This document shows, in pieces, positions 44,990-54,048 of a stretch of 64,000 nucleotides of DNA. The stretch is from Pyrinomonadaceae bacterium (lineage in GTDB: Bacteria; Acidobacteriota; Blastocatellia; Pyrinomonadales; Pyrinomonadaceae). The notes under the pieces were generated by a model. The model did not search any database. It worked only from the letters and a program-made list of their open reading frames with translations, and was not told the origin of the DNA. Within the stretch, counting starts at the first letter, position 1. Every line of letters starts with the position of its first letter. The DNA lies in assembly GCA_030841085.1 (NCBI GenBank), contig JAVEDP010000025.1, positions 124,001-188,000 of the forward strand, given 5' to 3'. The translations under genes and the position numbers were made by a program.

Positions 44990-45244
44990 CTAAACCGGAC
45001 AGACCGTGTCAGCCAGTTTCATGAGAAATTCCAAGGCGGCCGCTGCCTTTGCGCCGAAGCCGGGAATCTTCTTGAGAATCTTCACCAGAAACTCGAGCGA
45101 ACCCTTCAGAGCGTGGTACTTCTCGCAAAGGTTCTCCGCACTCTCAGCGTCGAGCGCGCTGGCTCCCGCGGCTGGTTTCAATTCGGCCTCGATTCGGTCG
45201 AGGGCAGCGGTTTCTTCTTTCGTGAGTTGCATTTGTTCAGTCAT
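44990..45244 (-). CDS. Small helical hypothetical protein (84 aa)
   Basis: GAGGAG lies seven bases before the ATG at 45244. The acidic N-terminal half (TEQMQLTKEETAALDRIEAE) is followed by two helices (ENLCEKYHALKGSLEFLVKI, then GAKAAAALEFLMKLADTV), suggesting a small helical bundle. No family recognised. It is the fourth gene of the putative sigma54 operon, 63 bp after the membrane protein. It might be an adaptor. Confidence 0.62.
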   Translation of the reverse strand: MTEQMQLTKEETAALDRIEAELKPAAGASALDAESAENLCEKYHALKGSLEFLVKILKKIPGFGAKAAAALEFLMKLADTVCPV

Positions 45245-45307
45245 TTCCGTTCTCCTCTTTTAGATTGTTTCCATTCACTTAATCGAATCCAATTAGGCGC
45301 TAAATTC

Positions 45308-45751
45308 CTACTTCCTATTCATTTCAGTGAGCGCTGACTCTGTAGGACGAGCAGCCGTGGTCGCGGCCGGCGCGCTTGCATTTGACGGCACCTTCGCCGC
45401 CGCTTCGTTTTTCACGTCTTCTTTCTTGTATTTCAGAAACTTCAGGATCGAGTTAATACCCTCAGTGCCGGCGCTGATTACCAGGCCCGTCGCTAGATAA
45501 TCGACGTAGACCGAAATCTCGCCGGGATTCTGAACGGCAGCATCGAGGAGCGGCTTCAGGACCCTCAAGTGCGCTTCAAACGCCAGGACAATACCTGCTA
45601 CCAAAGCTACGGCACCCAGAATTGCTTTCTTGTATTTTTGAAACGTCGACCTGGCATCCAAGTCAAGAAACGACGTTAAGATTTCCAGTAGCTGCTGGAC
45701 CGCGAAGCCTGCTGCGAAAACTGGAGCAAGAGTTGCTATGAGTTTGTCCAT
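45308..45751 (-). CDS. Small membrane protein (147 aa)
   Basis: AAGGAG stands eight bases before the ATG. Hydrophobic segments lie at about 5-25 (LAPVFAAGFAVQQLLEILTS) and 42-62 (KKAILGAVALVAGIVLAFEA), with a weaker one near 85-105 (VDYLATGLVISAGTEGINSI). A basic KYKKEDVK follows, then an Ala/Thr-rich tail. Holins and small scaffold proteins look similar, but no family is recognised. Its place between an outer-membrane-type protein and the small helical protein suggests an envelope-associated unit. Confidence 0.65.
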   Translation of the reverse strand: MDKLIATLAPVFAAGFAVQQLLEILTSFLDLDARSTFQKYKKAILGAVALVAGIVLAFEAHLRVLKPLLDAAVQNPGEISVYVDYLATGLVISAGTEGINSILKFLKYKKEDVKNEAAAKVPSNASAPAATTAARPTESALTEMNRK

Positions 45752-45833
45752 TTGCGTTACTCCTTTTTGGGGTTGAGGATCAAGGCAAGAGCGTTACTCA
45801 ATCTCTGCCAGCTGCCGTTTGAAACACTCCAAC

Positions 45834-47189
45834 CTAGCGATCGATCTTGATCTTGTAAGTGAGGCCGATTGTTGTCTTGTGATCCACCAACTGGAAGTTT
45901 GGCGGTAATTCGCCATATTCGTAGCCAACACTGAGTCCAAAAGCCTTGGTGAAGTCAAAATTGGCCTTAGCGGTCACGTAGTCGCGGGGGCTCTTTCCAA
46001 TCGCAAGGGCTTTGAGGTTGCCATCGTCGTCTTCCTCAAAACTCACTTCGGACCGCAGAGGCCAGCGCCGAATGTAGGAACCCTCTAACGAAATATCCTC
46101 AAGGCCTGGGCCGTGAATCGGAAAGATCAGGTTCAGGGTCGTGCCGGCGATGGGCCGGTACAAGAACTTGCCCTGCGCTTCCTTTACGGGACTCTTGATG
46201 TTGGTTCCCAGTTCCTGACCGATGAAGGGACGAAAGTAAAAGGTCATGTGCTTGCCGGAATACGTCCGGCTCATGAACCTGAAGCGGCTCTCCCAAATGA
46301 AATTCGTATTGTCAAAACTCTTGTCTGATTCAATCTTTGGTGCGTTGCGCCAGACAATTCGGCGAATCGGAACCGACAGGTTGTCGCCCCGGTAACGCCA
46401 GATGGGCCATTCCCAGTTAAGACCGAAACTCATGCTGTCAGGATCTGCCTTGGGATCGGTGCTGGCTTTTAGCTCAAAGAAAGGATCAAAGCTGTGTATG
46501 CGGTTGCGAATTATCTTGCGGAATGGGATGTCAATCTTGATGTCAACTGAGCCATTGAATTTCGTGCCGCTCGCCCCGGAGTATTCCCCGGAGAGATAAA
46601 TGTTGGCATCTTCACGTCCGTCTGCGTCTGTAAACGATAGCGAGTCTCGAATAGCCGGATCTCCCTGCTCCGTTTCGGGTGCCGGCACCGCCGCGACAAC
46701 CTTGGGGAATTCCACGAAACTTTGGGGCTGCGGGTCATCAGTCGGTTTTCCCCGGAATGAGACATTCAACACATAGACGTGGTAATGGTGTGTAGGGTCC
46801 AAGCGAACACTAGGATCGAGATAGACTGTCACCGCGTCCGGGTGTCCGGCACTTGGGTTAAGCGTGCGGCCAGCATAAAAACCATTCGTATCGAAGAAAA
46901 TGTAGACGACGCCTAACCTTTGGCCGGTACCCACGTCAAGAAGGTAAAAATTAGCCGGGTTCTTGATTGGACTTTTTTTCGGATCCTCCAGGTCGCTGAG
47001 TGACACGGGAACATCAAAACCCGCGTTGAACCCGATTAGAAGCTGCCAGTGATTTGGGTTCTCATCGGTGGGTAATGCTATTGCTTTGCTAATCGAAACC
47101 TTGTTTTGCGCAAAGCCGGCCACGCTGAAAAGCAAAAGAACGATAGCAGCGAGCGGCAGCTGTTTGACTAGTCTGTTGTAGCAGTTCAT
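45834..47189 (-). CDS. Secreted outer-membrane beta-barrel-like protein (451 aa)
   Basis: A signal peptide (PLAAIVLLLFSVAGFAQ) is followed by an Ig-like N-terminal region (about 35-150, with PVSLSDLEDPKKSPIKNPAN and HHYHVYVLNVSFRGKP). The C-terminal 270 residues have alternating strands rich in Arg and aromatics (FIWESRFRFMSRTYSGKHMT, FYFRPFIGQELGTN) ending TIGLTYKIKI, typical of a transmembrane barrel. The ATG overlaps the preceding stop codon (ATGA), indicating coupling. The substrate or role is unknown; no TonB box or plug domain is seen, so a transporter-independent barrel or assembly part is likely. Confidence 0.72.
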   Translation of the reverse strand: MNCYNRLVKQLPLAAIVLLLFSVAGFAQNKVSISKAIALPTDENPNHWQLLIGFNAGFDVPVSLSDLEDPKKSPIKNPANFYLLDVGTGQRLGVVYIFFDTNGFYAGRTLNPSAGHPDAVTVYLDPSVRLDPTHHYHVYVLNVSFRGKPTDDPQPQSFVEFPKVVAAVPAPETEQGDPAIRDSLSFTDADGREDANIYLSGEYSGASGTKFNGSVDIKIDIPFRKIIRNRIHSFDPFFELKASTDPKADPDSMSFGLNWEWPIWRYRGDNLSVPIRRIVWRNAPKIESDKSFDNTNFIWESRFRFMSRTYSGKHMTFYFRPFIGQELGTNIKSPVKEAQGKFLYRPIAGTTLNLIFPIHGPGLEDISLEGSYIRRWPLRSEVSFEEDDDGNLKALAIGKSPRDYVTAKANFDFTKAFGLSVGYEYGELPPNFQLVDHKTTIGLTYKIKIDR

Positions 47190-47605
47190 TTGACGCTCCT
47201 TACCTTTCTTCCTGCCTTTGCTGACGATCGCTTCCGAGTCGCGCTTGCCCGGTCGTTACTTGCCCTACTCGATCGTTCGTTCTCGGGCCCACCGAAGAGC
47301 CCTGGACCTACCAGCGCATTAAGAAATGCGTCGCCTGGCACAGCTTTCTCGAAAACCTCGTCGCGCAACTCAAAGACCTTCGTGGCAATTGTGAAGGTAA
47401 GGTCGTCGGCTCCGAGACGATGTCCTTCACTCTGGACGCCTTTTTCTCGATTGGTAACAATCTCGTCATTGAGAGCTTCGCGGGCGTCGAGATCCACAAT
47501 GCCAACATCCTGCAGTTTGTCGCTCGCTTCAATCGGACCTGTAAATCCGACGGCAACTCGTATGCAGTCCCTAACTATTCTTGAGGCCTGAACCAGTGTC
47601 AGCAT
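47186..47605 (-). CDS. Hypothetical protein at head of the sigma54 operon
   Basis: About 139 residues from the ATG at 47605, which has AAGGAG nine bases upstream; an in-frame ATG at 47614 abuts that site and is less likely. The protein opens MLTLVQASRIVRDCIRVAVG, has a compact alpha/beta-looking core (LTFTIATKVFELRDEVFEKA) and ends in a Ser/Arg/Lys-rich tail. Not recognised. It is the first gene after the sigma54 promoter. Confidence 0.6.
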   Translation of the reverse strand: MLTLVQASRIVRDCIRVAVGFTGPIEASDKLQDVGIVDLDAREALNDEIVTNREKGVQSEGHRLGADDLTFTIATKVFELRDEVFEKAVPGDAFLNALVGPGLFGGPENERSSRASNDRASATRKRSSAKAGRKVRSVK

Positions 47606-47664
47606 GTTCGCCATCTCCTTTATGTTTCATTGAGCAACTTGAGTCACTGTCGGTGAAACCGTTT

Positions 47665-47680
47665 TGCTATCGGCGTGCCA
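47665..47680 (-). promoter_or_regulatory. Near-consensus sigma54 promoter (-24/-12)
   Basis: On the minus strand TGGCACGCCGATAGCA matches TGGCACGNNNNTTGCA with one change. The GG of -24 (47679-47678) and GC of -12 (47667-47666) are correctly spaced. Initiation near 47655 gives a 50-nt leader to the first operon gene. The divergent neighbour encodes a GAFTGA-type sigma54 activator, which strengthens the call. Confidence 0.72.
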
Positions 47681-47847
47681 CGTTTGTGTCTCACAGCAAA
47701 CCAGCTTTTGTTGAGGGTTGATCTTTTCAAAAACTCCCGGTAGTTCTTGAATCCATAGCAGCAGCCGTGACGGTCTCGTATGGGTAATGCCCTCAAGGCA
47801 TATCAGGACTGATAGTCTGGCAATCACTTCTGATATGCTTCGCGCAC

Positions 47848-49797
47848 ATGGACCCCCGGCTCATCGCTATTTCCGGATCGTTGAAGGGAACGATCTTCGC
47901 GCTCACTGAAGACAACGTCTCCGTGGGGCGGGAGACCTCGAATGTGATCTGTCTCAACGAGCCTTCGATCTCGCGCCGCCATTGCGTGCTCAAAATCAAG
48001 GATGCAAGGGCCGAATGCCGATCAGATTCATACCCTGGTCAGGAAGCCAAATTCCAAATCATCGATCTCGAAAGCTTCAACGGAACTTTCGTCAATGGCT
48101 TTCCAATAAAAGAACACTCACTCGCTCACGGCGATCAGATTGCCTTGGGCGACGTGCAGTTTCTTTTTCTGCTTCACGACGCTGAAGCAGGTACTCCACC
48201 GGTAGCATTTGATGAGGCTGATTTGATCACACGATCCACAGTCAGACTGCAGCCAGAAGACGCGTTCTATCTTCGTCCTGAAAGAGTGTTGGCCGACCTC
48301 CCGCAAACCGCGCGCATCGCTCGCGAGTTGATTGCGCTCTTGAAGATCAATACCACGATCAACTCCTTGCGAGACCGGCGGCAGTTGCAACATCGATTGC
48401 TGGAATTAGTTCTCGAAGTCATCCCAGCCGAGCGAGAAGCAATCCTTCTCGTCGACTGGAGTCAAGACACGTTTTCCTCGATTTCCGGCTGGAAGCGGAA
48501 AACAGGGCCTGATGACTCAATCAAGGTCAGCCGGACAATCACAAATCAGGTATTGCAGGAAGTAGTTGCGCTTTTGAGCAATGATGTTTTCGAGAACGAA
48601 AGTTTGGGCGGCACACCGAGCCTGGTTGCCTCACGTGTTTGCTCTTTGCTCTGTGTTCCACTGGTTGTCTACGAGAAACTCTTGGGGGTGATATACCTCG
48701 ACACCAGCGATCCCACAGCACGCTTCGATGAAGGACATCTGCAGTTGCTTACCGCGATCGCGGGAATTGCTGCCATCGCGCTGGAGAACGCGCGACAGTT
48801 TGAGGGGCTGCAGAATGAGAACCAGCAACTCCGTGCTGAGATCAAGCTCAAGCACAAGATGATCGGCGAGAGCGCCCGGATGCGTGAGGTTTACACTTTT
48901 CTTTCGAAGGTCGCGCCCACTGACTCCACAGTACTCATTCTTGGGGAGAGTGGCACGGGAAAGGAGTTGGCGGCACACGCAATTCACTTGAATAGCGCGC
49001 GCGCGACGAAGCCTTTTGTTGCGATCAACTGTGCGACTCTTACCGAAAGCTTACTTGAGGATGAGTTGTTTGGCCACGAAAAAGGTGCATTTACCGGGGC
49101 CATTACGCAAAAGCTAGGTAAGCTCGAGATCGCCGATGGCGGCACCGTGTTTCTCGACGAAATTGGCGAACTGCCACCAGTAATTCAGGCGAAGTTGTTG
49201 CGAGTGCTACAGACCCGCGAGTTTGAACGTGTGGGTGGCACACGCTCCATCAAGGCCGACATTCGCCTGGTGGCCGCCACCAACCGCAATCTTGAAGCGG
49301 CGATCAAGGCAGGAGACTTTCGCGAGGACCTTTATTACCGTTTGAATGTTGTTTCTATGGTGATGCCCGCGTTAAGAGAACGCCGTGAAGATATTCCACT
49401 GCTGGCAACTTACTTCCTGGCCAACTTCAGCAAGAAATGTAAACGAAGAGTAACCGGCATTTCTACCGAGGCCCGGCGTTTACTCGAGGCGTATGAGTGG
49501 CCAGGAAATGTCCGTGAACTCGAAAACGCCATTGAAAGAGCCCTCGTGCTCGGTTCAACTGATCTGATTGTTCGGGAAGACTTGCCTGAGTTGCTGTGCG
49601 AGAGCGGCCCGGCGCAAAATGCTGGCAAGGCGTCTTACTACGAGGCAATCAAGGAAGCGAAACGGCAATTCATTCGCGAAGCACTAGAGCAAGCAGAGGG
49701 TAACTACACCGAAGCAGCTAAACAACTCGGGATCCATCCCAACAATCTTCATCGGTTAATTCGTAGCCTGGCTCTTAAGACCATTGATCCACAGTAG
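47848..49797 (+). CDS. FHA-GAF sigma54-dependent transcriptional activator
   Basis: A 649-residue regulator. FHA domain about 20-108 with VGRETSN at 26-32 and SISRRH at 40-45, the phosphothreonine-binding signature. GAF-like domain about 165-318. AAA+ domain about 335-570 with Walker A GESGTGKE at 366-373, GAFTGA at 413-418, which contacts sigma54, and [13 protein letters not shown] as Walker B. Fis-type helix-turn-helix about 603-645 ([20 protein letters not shown]). There is no receiver domain, so control is probably through FHA phosphopeptide binding or GAF ligand. The sigma54 promoter lies in the 240-bp divergent gap. It fits as the output of the kinase at the other end of the island. Confidence 0.93.
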   Translation: MDPRLIAISGSLKGTIFALTEDNVSVGRETSNVICLNEPSISRRHCVLKIKDARAECRSDSYPGQEAKFQIIDLESFNGTFVNGFPIKEHSLAHGDQIALGDVQFLFLLHDAEAGTPPVAFDEADLITRSTVRLQPEDAFYLRPERVLADLPQTARIARELIALLKINTTINSLRDRRQLQHRLLELVLEVIPAEREAILLVDWSQDTFSSISGWKRKTGPDDSIKVSRTITNQVLQEVVALLSNDVFENESLGGTPSLVASRVCSLLCVPLVVYEKLLGVIYLDTSDPTARFDEGHLQLLTAIAGIAAIALENARQFEGLQNENQQLRAEIKLKHKMIGESARMREVYTFLSKVAPTDSTVLILGESGTGKELAAHAIHLNSARATKPFVAINCATLTESLLEDELFGHEKGAFTGAITQKLGKLEIADGGTVFLDEIGELPPVIQAKLLRVLQTREFERVGGTRSIKADIRLVAATNRNLEAAIKAGDFREDLYYRLNVVSMVMPALRERREDIPLLATYFLANFSKKCKRRVTGISTEARRLLEAYEWPGNVRELENAIERALVLGSTDLIVREDLPELLCESGPAQNAGKASYYEAIKEAKRQFIREALEQAEGNYTEAAKQLGIHPNNLHRLIRSLALKTIDPQ

Positions 49798-49885
49798 AAC
49801 TGGCGTTTTTCTCCAATCAAACAAAAAGTGGAGCGTTTTGGAGCAACGAAAACGTGGTTGTACGGCATAACTTATTGAAAAGGAA

Positions 49886-49960
<75 letters not shown>

Positions 49961-50018
49961 ACAAGTCGTTTTCAACTCACTCCAGCCTTGAAAACCTTTC
50001 GCGATGAAGTGAGGCGCG

Positions 50019-50048
50019 AAAGTAGCAAACGCTTCGCGCGCGTGTCAA
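50019..50048 (-). promoter_or_regulatory. Promoter of the tRNA-Val gene
   Basis: On the minus strand a perfect -35 TTGACA (50048-50043) and, 18 bases on, TACTTT (50024-50019), a weak -10. The predicted start is about 50 nt before the tRNA 5' end. GC-rich sequence between the boxes is typical of stable-RNA promoters. Confidence 0.5.
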
Positions 50049-50151
50049 GGAAGAGGCCAGTTGCGGTTGCAAGTGTCGGATGAACTTTTGGTTTGTCGCG
50101 GCGTTACGACAAGCTAAAGCTCATCGGACAATGACAGACAGTAATGCGTGT

Positions 50152-52224
50152 CTACCGCGTCGCTTCGGAGCGTTCCCACTCTTCCATCAGCTCAGTAAGA
50201 TGCGATTGGGTCTGCTCATATTCGTCGTTGAGCTTTACGAGCATGGTGATGTCGCGCGCGACTTCGGGCTTCGCCATTTCTGCCGTTAACACTGCGAGCC
50301 GCTTCTCAAACTCAGCTACTTCCTTTTCAATGACCGCCGCGCTACGAGCTTTCTTAACGACCTTCACACCCGATGTCGCAGCCGCTACGGCATGTCGCGT
50401 TGACTTCCCTCTTCCGCTATTCGCCCGATTGGCCCCCAACTTTCCTTTACCGCGACCAGACCCACCCGCCACCGCAGTCGTTATTGACCCCATACTCGCG
50501 CCATCTTCGACTGAAACATCGTTGTTAGTTTCTGAGAAGCCAGCGACTAATGCGTCTGGGCGGTCGCCTGATCCGGACTGAGCGTTGCGGCGTTGCGACG
50601 CGGACTCTGTCGTAGACGTTCCTGACTTCGCTTTCCAATCGTGATACTCGGTGTAGTCGCCGTTGTAATGTTCAGCAGCGCCCTCGCCATGAAGCGCCAG
50701 AATCTGCGTGGCCACCTTATCCAGGAAATAACGATCGTGGCTGATGGTTATGATCGTTCCTTCATAAGCATCAAGCGCTTCTTCGAGTGCCTCGCGCGAG
50801 GGAATATCCAGGTGGTTTGTCGGCTCGTCGAGCACCAGCACGTTGACGCGCGAATAGATCAATTTCGCCAGCGCCAGTCTTCCCTTCTCACCGCCGGAAA
50901 GATCGCGCACGCGCTTGTAAACGTCGTCGCCGGTGAAAAGAAACTTTGCGAGAAATGTGCGCAACTCACCGGCTGTGGCGCTCGAGGGCGCAACCCGGCG
51001 CAGCTCCATGATGATTTCGTTTCGATCGTCAAGATCGTCGAGCTGTTGTGCGTAATAACCGATTTCGACCTTTGATCCCCAACGTATTTCCCCGGACAGC
51101 GAAGGGAGCTTTTTCAGAATCGTTTTCAGGAACGTAGTTTTTCCGGAACCGTTTGGACCAATAATGCCGAGGCATTCGCCGCGCCGCAAAATAAATGAAA
51201 TGTCTTTAGCCAGGACGTTCTCGCCATAGCCGACGGCTGTATCTTCGACAGTCAGCACGTGATTGCCGGCGCGCTCGATCGACTTAAGGCGAAAGTCGCC
51301 GGAGGACTGGTCAGCGCGCACAGCGTCGATGCGCTCAAGTTTCGCCAGCATCGTGCGGCGCGACTTCGCTTGTTTGGTTTTCTGCCCCGCGAGGTTGCGG
51401 CGAATAAACTCTTCGGTCTTGGCAATTAATTGTTGCTGATTGTCGTAGGCACGTTGCTGCGCCTCGCGGCGCTCCTCGCGCTCAACCAGGTAAGCTGAAT
51501 AGTTTCCGGTGTAGCTCGAGGCCTTGCCATTTTCCAGTTCAATGATCCGACGGCAGGCACGATCCAGGAAATATCGATCATGGCTGATGATTACAAACCC
51601 GGACGGGTAGTCGATTAAGAACTCTTCCAGCCACTCAACTGCGTCGACGTCGAGATGGTTTGTCGGCTCGTCCAGCAGCAGCACGTCCGGCTCCGCCAAT
51701 AAAAGGCGGGCAAGGCCCAGACGATTTTGTTGGCCACCGGAAAGTTTTTCAGTTTCCATTTCCCAAGTCGTGCGGTCGAAACCCAAGCCCTGCAAAATCG
51801 CTTCCGCTTTCGCGCCGTACTCGAAACCACCTTCGCGTTCAAACTGGTGTTGAAGATCGCTGTAGCGCTCGAGAATTTTGTCGAGATCATCCGTCGCTTC
51901 CGCCATGCGATGCTCAAGCTCATGCATTTCATGCTCGATCTGCTGCAAATGGCCGAAAGCAGCGAGCGCGGATTCATGAACGGTGGCGCCGGCGACGAAA
52001 TTCACATGCTGGGCCAGCAACCCGAGACGCACGCCGCGGGCGCGCACCACCTCGCCGGCATCCGTTGTTTCCTCGCCGCTGATGAGACGAAATATCGTTG
52101 TCTTGCCGGAACCGTTACGGCCCACCAGGCCGGCGTGCTCGCCGGGATTGATTTGCAACGTTGTGCCGCGCAGGACATCCTGCGTGCCGTAAGACTTGCG
52201 AACTTCTGAAAGACGAAAAAGCAT
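50152..52224 (-). CDS. ABC-F family ATPase (Uup/EttA-like)
   Basis: A 690-residue soluble protein with two ABC domains and no membrane segments. First: Walker A GRNGSGKTT at 35-43, signature LSGGQQNRLGLARLLL, Walker B VLLLDEPTNHLD. Second: GPNGSGKTT near 355, LSGGEKGRLALAKL and VLVLDEPTNHLD. A charged linker (P-site tRNA interaction motif region) joins them. The C-terminal 75 residues (KKARSAAVIEKEVAEFEKRL and beyond) form a coiled coil as in Uup. ABC-F proteins act on ribosomes with stalled or idle E sites, and some give antibiotic resistance. A low-complexity Gly/Ser-rich stretch (about 560-610) precedes the coiled coil. Confidence 0.93.
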   Translation of the reverse strand: MLFRLSEVRKSYGTQDVLRGTTLQINPGEHAGLVGRNGSGKTTIFRLISGEETTDAGEVVRARGVRLGLLAQHVNFVAGATVHESALAAFGHLQQIEHEMHELEHRMAEATDDLDKILERYSDLQHQFEREGGFEYGAKAEAILQGLGFDRTTWEMETEKLSGGQQNRLGLARLLLAEPDVLLLDEPTNHLDVDAVEWLEEFLIDYPSGFVIISHDRYFLDRACRRIIELENGKASSYTGNYSAYLVEREERREAQQRAYDNQQQLIAKTEEFIRRNLAGQKTKQAKSRRTMLAKLERIDAVRADQSSGDFRLKSIERAGNHVLTVEDTAVGYGENVLAKDISFILRRGECLGIIGPNGSGKTTFLKTILKKLPSLSGEIRWGSKVEIGYYAQQLDDLDDRNEIIMELRRVAPSSATAGELRTFLAKFLFTGDDVYKRVRDLSGGEKGRLALAKLIYSRVNVLVLDEPTNHLDIPSREALEEALDAYEGTIITISHDRYFLDKVATQILALHGEGAAEHYNGDYTEYHDWKAKSGTSTTESASQRRNAQSGSGDRPDALVAGFSETNNDVSVEDGASMGSITTAVAGGSGRGKGKLGANRANSGRGKSTRHAVAAATSGVKVVKKARSAAVIEKEVAEFEKRLAVLTAEMAKPEVARDITMLVKLNDEYEQTQSHLTELMEEWERSEATR

Positions 52225-52231
52225 TTTGAAA

Positions 52232-52372
52232 CTGGCATAGACTTTTTAGTCTGTGCCGACGTCGACTGCACAGACTAAAGTCTGCGGTGCATAACTACAA
52301 AATGAGTGGCATAGACTTTTAGTCTGTGCCAACGTGAGCCACACAGACTAAAGTCTGTGCCACTCTAACTAC
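52232..52372. repeat. Two tandem copies of a CATAGACTTTTAGTCTGTG inverted-repeat element
   Basis: Two units of about 70 bp, each TGGCATAGACTTTTAGTCTG...CACAGACTAAAGTCTGTGCC-like, so each can fold into a hairpin, and each ends AACTACAAAA. Copy one is at about 52232-52302, copy two at about 52304-52372. They lie between the ABC-F start and the terminator of the next gene. Such duplicated palindromic elements are REP-like. Confidence 0.7.
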
Positions 52373-52410
52373 AAAAAAAGAGGTGCGGAGCTGAAGAAGC
52401 CTGCCGCACC
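52373..52410 (-). terminator. Rho-independent terminator of the SurA-like gene
   Basis: On the minus strand GGTGCGG, a 15-nt loop, CCGCACC, then TCTTTTTTT. It begins 22 bp after the stop codon of the peptidyl-prolyl isomerase gene. Confidence 0.85.
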
Positions 52411-52432
52411 CGCGCATTTGTTTTTGACAAAA

Positions 52433-53626
52433 CTACGGCTTCGCTACGCTTGCCTTAGGACTCGCTGCCGGTAATGCGGCCGCCGGCGAGACGGTCGCCT
52501 GCGGCGTAACAGCGGAACTAGCCGCCGGCGAAGCTATCGCCCCGGGCGACGCCGGTCGCAATCCAAGATTGCTCGGATTGTTCAGCATCGTACCGGCCAG
52601 GTTGTTTACGATCTTGGCTTCGTTCGTTGCTACTTCGAGCAGCGCCGCATTCAGGATGTCGCCTCGTTGCTTGATTAGCGCCTGCGTGATTTGCTGCCGC
52701 ACACCCGGGCTTTCAAGCGTCAGGTTCTCAGTCGACAATCGTTTCTCTTCAAGCTTGAAGACGTACCATTTGCCGCTCGTAAAATGGACCGGCTCGGTAG
52801 TGTCTCCCACCTGCATTGGCCCAAAGAACCGCGCGATCAATTCCGGTGGAAACGAGTTCTGCTTCAAGTCGTCTTCTGTTGCAAAGCCAATATCGCCACC
52901 GCGCTGCAAGCTGGTCGGGTCCTCACTCTTCGCGCGCGCCACGGTTGCGAAATCCGCGCCGCTCTTCAACTGCTGATAGATGTTGTCAATTTTAAGCTTG
53001 GCCTCTGTGTCGCTCTTGGCGTCGTTCTGCGTAATTCCTTGAGAGGAATTATCCGCCGGATCAATGACGATCATACCCAGGGCAACGCCGCGCGAGCTTA
53101 CGAATCTTTCGCGGTTGCCGTTGTAGAAATCTTCGACTTCCTTGTCGTTGACGGTGATCTTGGAACTGTACTTGTCCTGGAGTTTCTTGATCGCAATGTC
53201 TTTGCGCGCCTCTTCGCGCAAAGATTCCATCGTTAGATTTTGTGCGGCAAGATTCTTTTGAAAGTCGTCGTCAGTCATTCCGCTTTGCTGTTTTTGGGTA
53301 TTGATGGCGGCGGTTATCTCATCTTCAGTCGGCAGCAGCTTTTCCCTGTCGGCCCGCTGAAAAAGCACTTCGCGCTGAATCAATCCGCCAAGAACCTGCA
53401 AACGTGCCTGGGCCAGTTCCAATTGCGAAAGCTGCGCCTGCTTCCCGGCGGCCTGTTGGCTAATCTGCCGTTCGACCTCAGCCAGCATGATGTTCTTGCC
53501 GTTCACGGTTGCGGCCACCGTGCTGTCCTTATTTTCTGAAGTGCCGCTGTTACTGCAGGCGACAAAGAGCGCGGCGGTTAGGGCGAGCACCGTGGCGGCG
53601 GTAATTATTCTGGCGGTTGTGTGCAC
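52433..53626 (-). CDS. SurA/PpiC-like peptidyl-prolyl isomerase lipoprotein
   Basis: A 397-residue protein with a lipoprotein signal (ALTAALFVAC, Cys24) and a GTG start. Residues about 35-170 form a SurA N-terminal-type chaperone domain (VAATVNGKNIMLAEVERQIS). About 175-320 form a parvulin/PpiC domain (ATVARAKSEDPTSLQRGGDI, then GDTTEPVHFTSGKWYVFKLE). The C-terminal 80 residues are Ala/Pro/Ser-rich. Such proteins help outer-membrane protein folding in the periplasm. Its terminator is immediately downstream. Confidence 0.88.
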   Translation of the reverse strand: MHTTARIITAATVLALTAALFVACSNSGTSENKDSTVAATVNGKNIMLAEVERQISQQAAGKQAQLSQLELAQARLQVLGGLIQREVLFQRADREKLLPTEDEITAAINTQKQQSGMTDDDFQKNLAAQNLTMESLREEARKDIAIKKLQDKYSSKITVNDKEVEDFYNGNRERFVSSRGVALGMIVIDPADNSSQGITQNDAKSDTEAKLKIDNIYQQLKSGADFATVARAKSEDPTSLQRGGDIGFATEDDLKQNSFPPELIARFFGPMQVGDTTEPVHFTSGKWYVFKLEEKRLSTENLTLESPGVRQQITQALIKQRGDILNAALLEVATNEAKIVNNLAGTMLNNPSNLGLRPASPGAIASPAASSAVTPQATVSPAAALPAASPKASVAKP

Positions 53627-53680
53627 TTTGGATAGTTGCTCCTTTAAAGATTTGTGGCGACTGCTGGGCCGCTGCTTACT

Positions 53681-53710
53681 TGACCATCGCGAAAACGGTC
53701 TGTTATAAAT
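53681..53710 (+). promoter_or_regulatory. Sigma70-type promoter of rpmB
   Basis: TTGACC at 53681-53686, 18-bp spacer, TATAAA at 53705-53710 (each one base from consensus). The start near 53717 gives a leader of about 70 nt to rpmB. Confidence 0.7.
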
Positions 53711-53785
53711 TTCGTTTCGATATTCGTCGCTGGTCCCGTCCTATTGCGCGGCTGCCAGTCTTAAGCTTCGGAGGTATCAGAAATC

Positions 53786-53980
53786 ATGGCTAAACGTTGC
53801 GAAGTCTGCGGCAAAGGTCCGCAATTTGGAAACAATGTTTCCCACGCAAACAATCGAACGCCGCGGCGTTTTAATCCAAATCTGCAGTCCATTCGCGTGC
53901 AATTGCCCAAGGGCGGCGCCAAACGGACCAAGGTTTGTACCAGATGTATCAAGGCCGGAAAAGTAGCGAAGGCCGCCTAA
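53786..53980 (+). CDS. rpmB: 50S ribosomal protein L28
   Basis: A 64-residue protein with the L28 pattern: [34 protein letters not shown] and [10 protein letters not shown]. Cys5 and Cys8 with the later CTRC pair give the zinc-binding C+ form. GGAGGT lies 10 bases before the ATG. It is transcribed alone, with its own promoter and terminator, between two minus-strand genes. Confidence 0.97.
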   Translation: MAKRCEVCGKGPQFGNNVSHANNRTPRRFNPNLQSIRVQLPKGGAKRTKVCTRCIKAGKVAKAA

Positions 53981-54006
53981 CGTTTTCCGAATCCTTTGGT
54001 TTCAGC

Positions 54007-54042
54007 AACCGGCTGCCAGCTTCAAGCTATAGCCGGTTTCTT
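54007..54042 (+). terminator. Terminator of rpmB
   Basis: AACCGGCT, 16-nt loop, AGCCGGTT followed by TCTTAGTTT, 27 bp after the rpmB stop and just before the convergent ridA-type gene. Confidence 0.55.
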
Positions 54043-54048
54043 AGTTTC

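Noticed and set aside
47627-47827. 66-codon minus-strand frame in the divergent gap before the sigma54 activator
   Set aside because: It spans the sigma54 promoter and has no ribosome-binding site.
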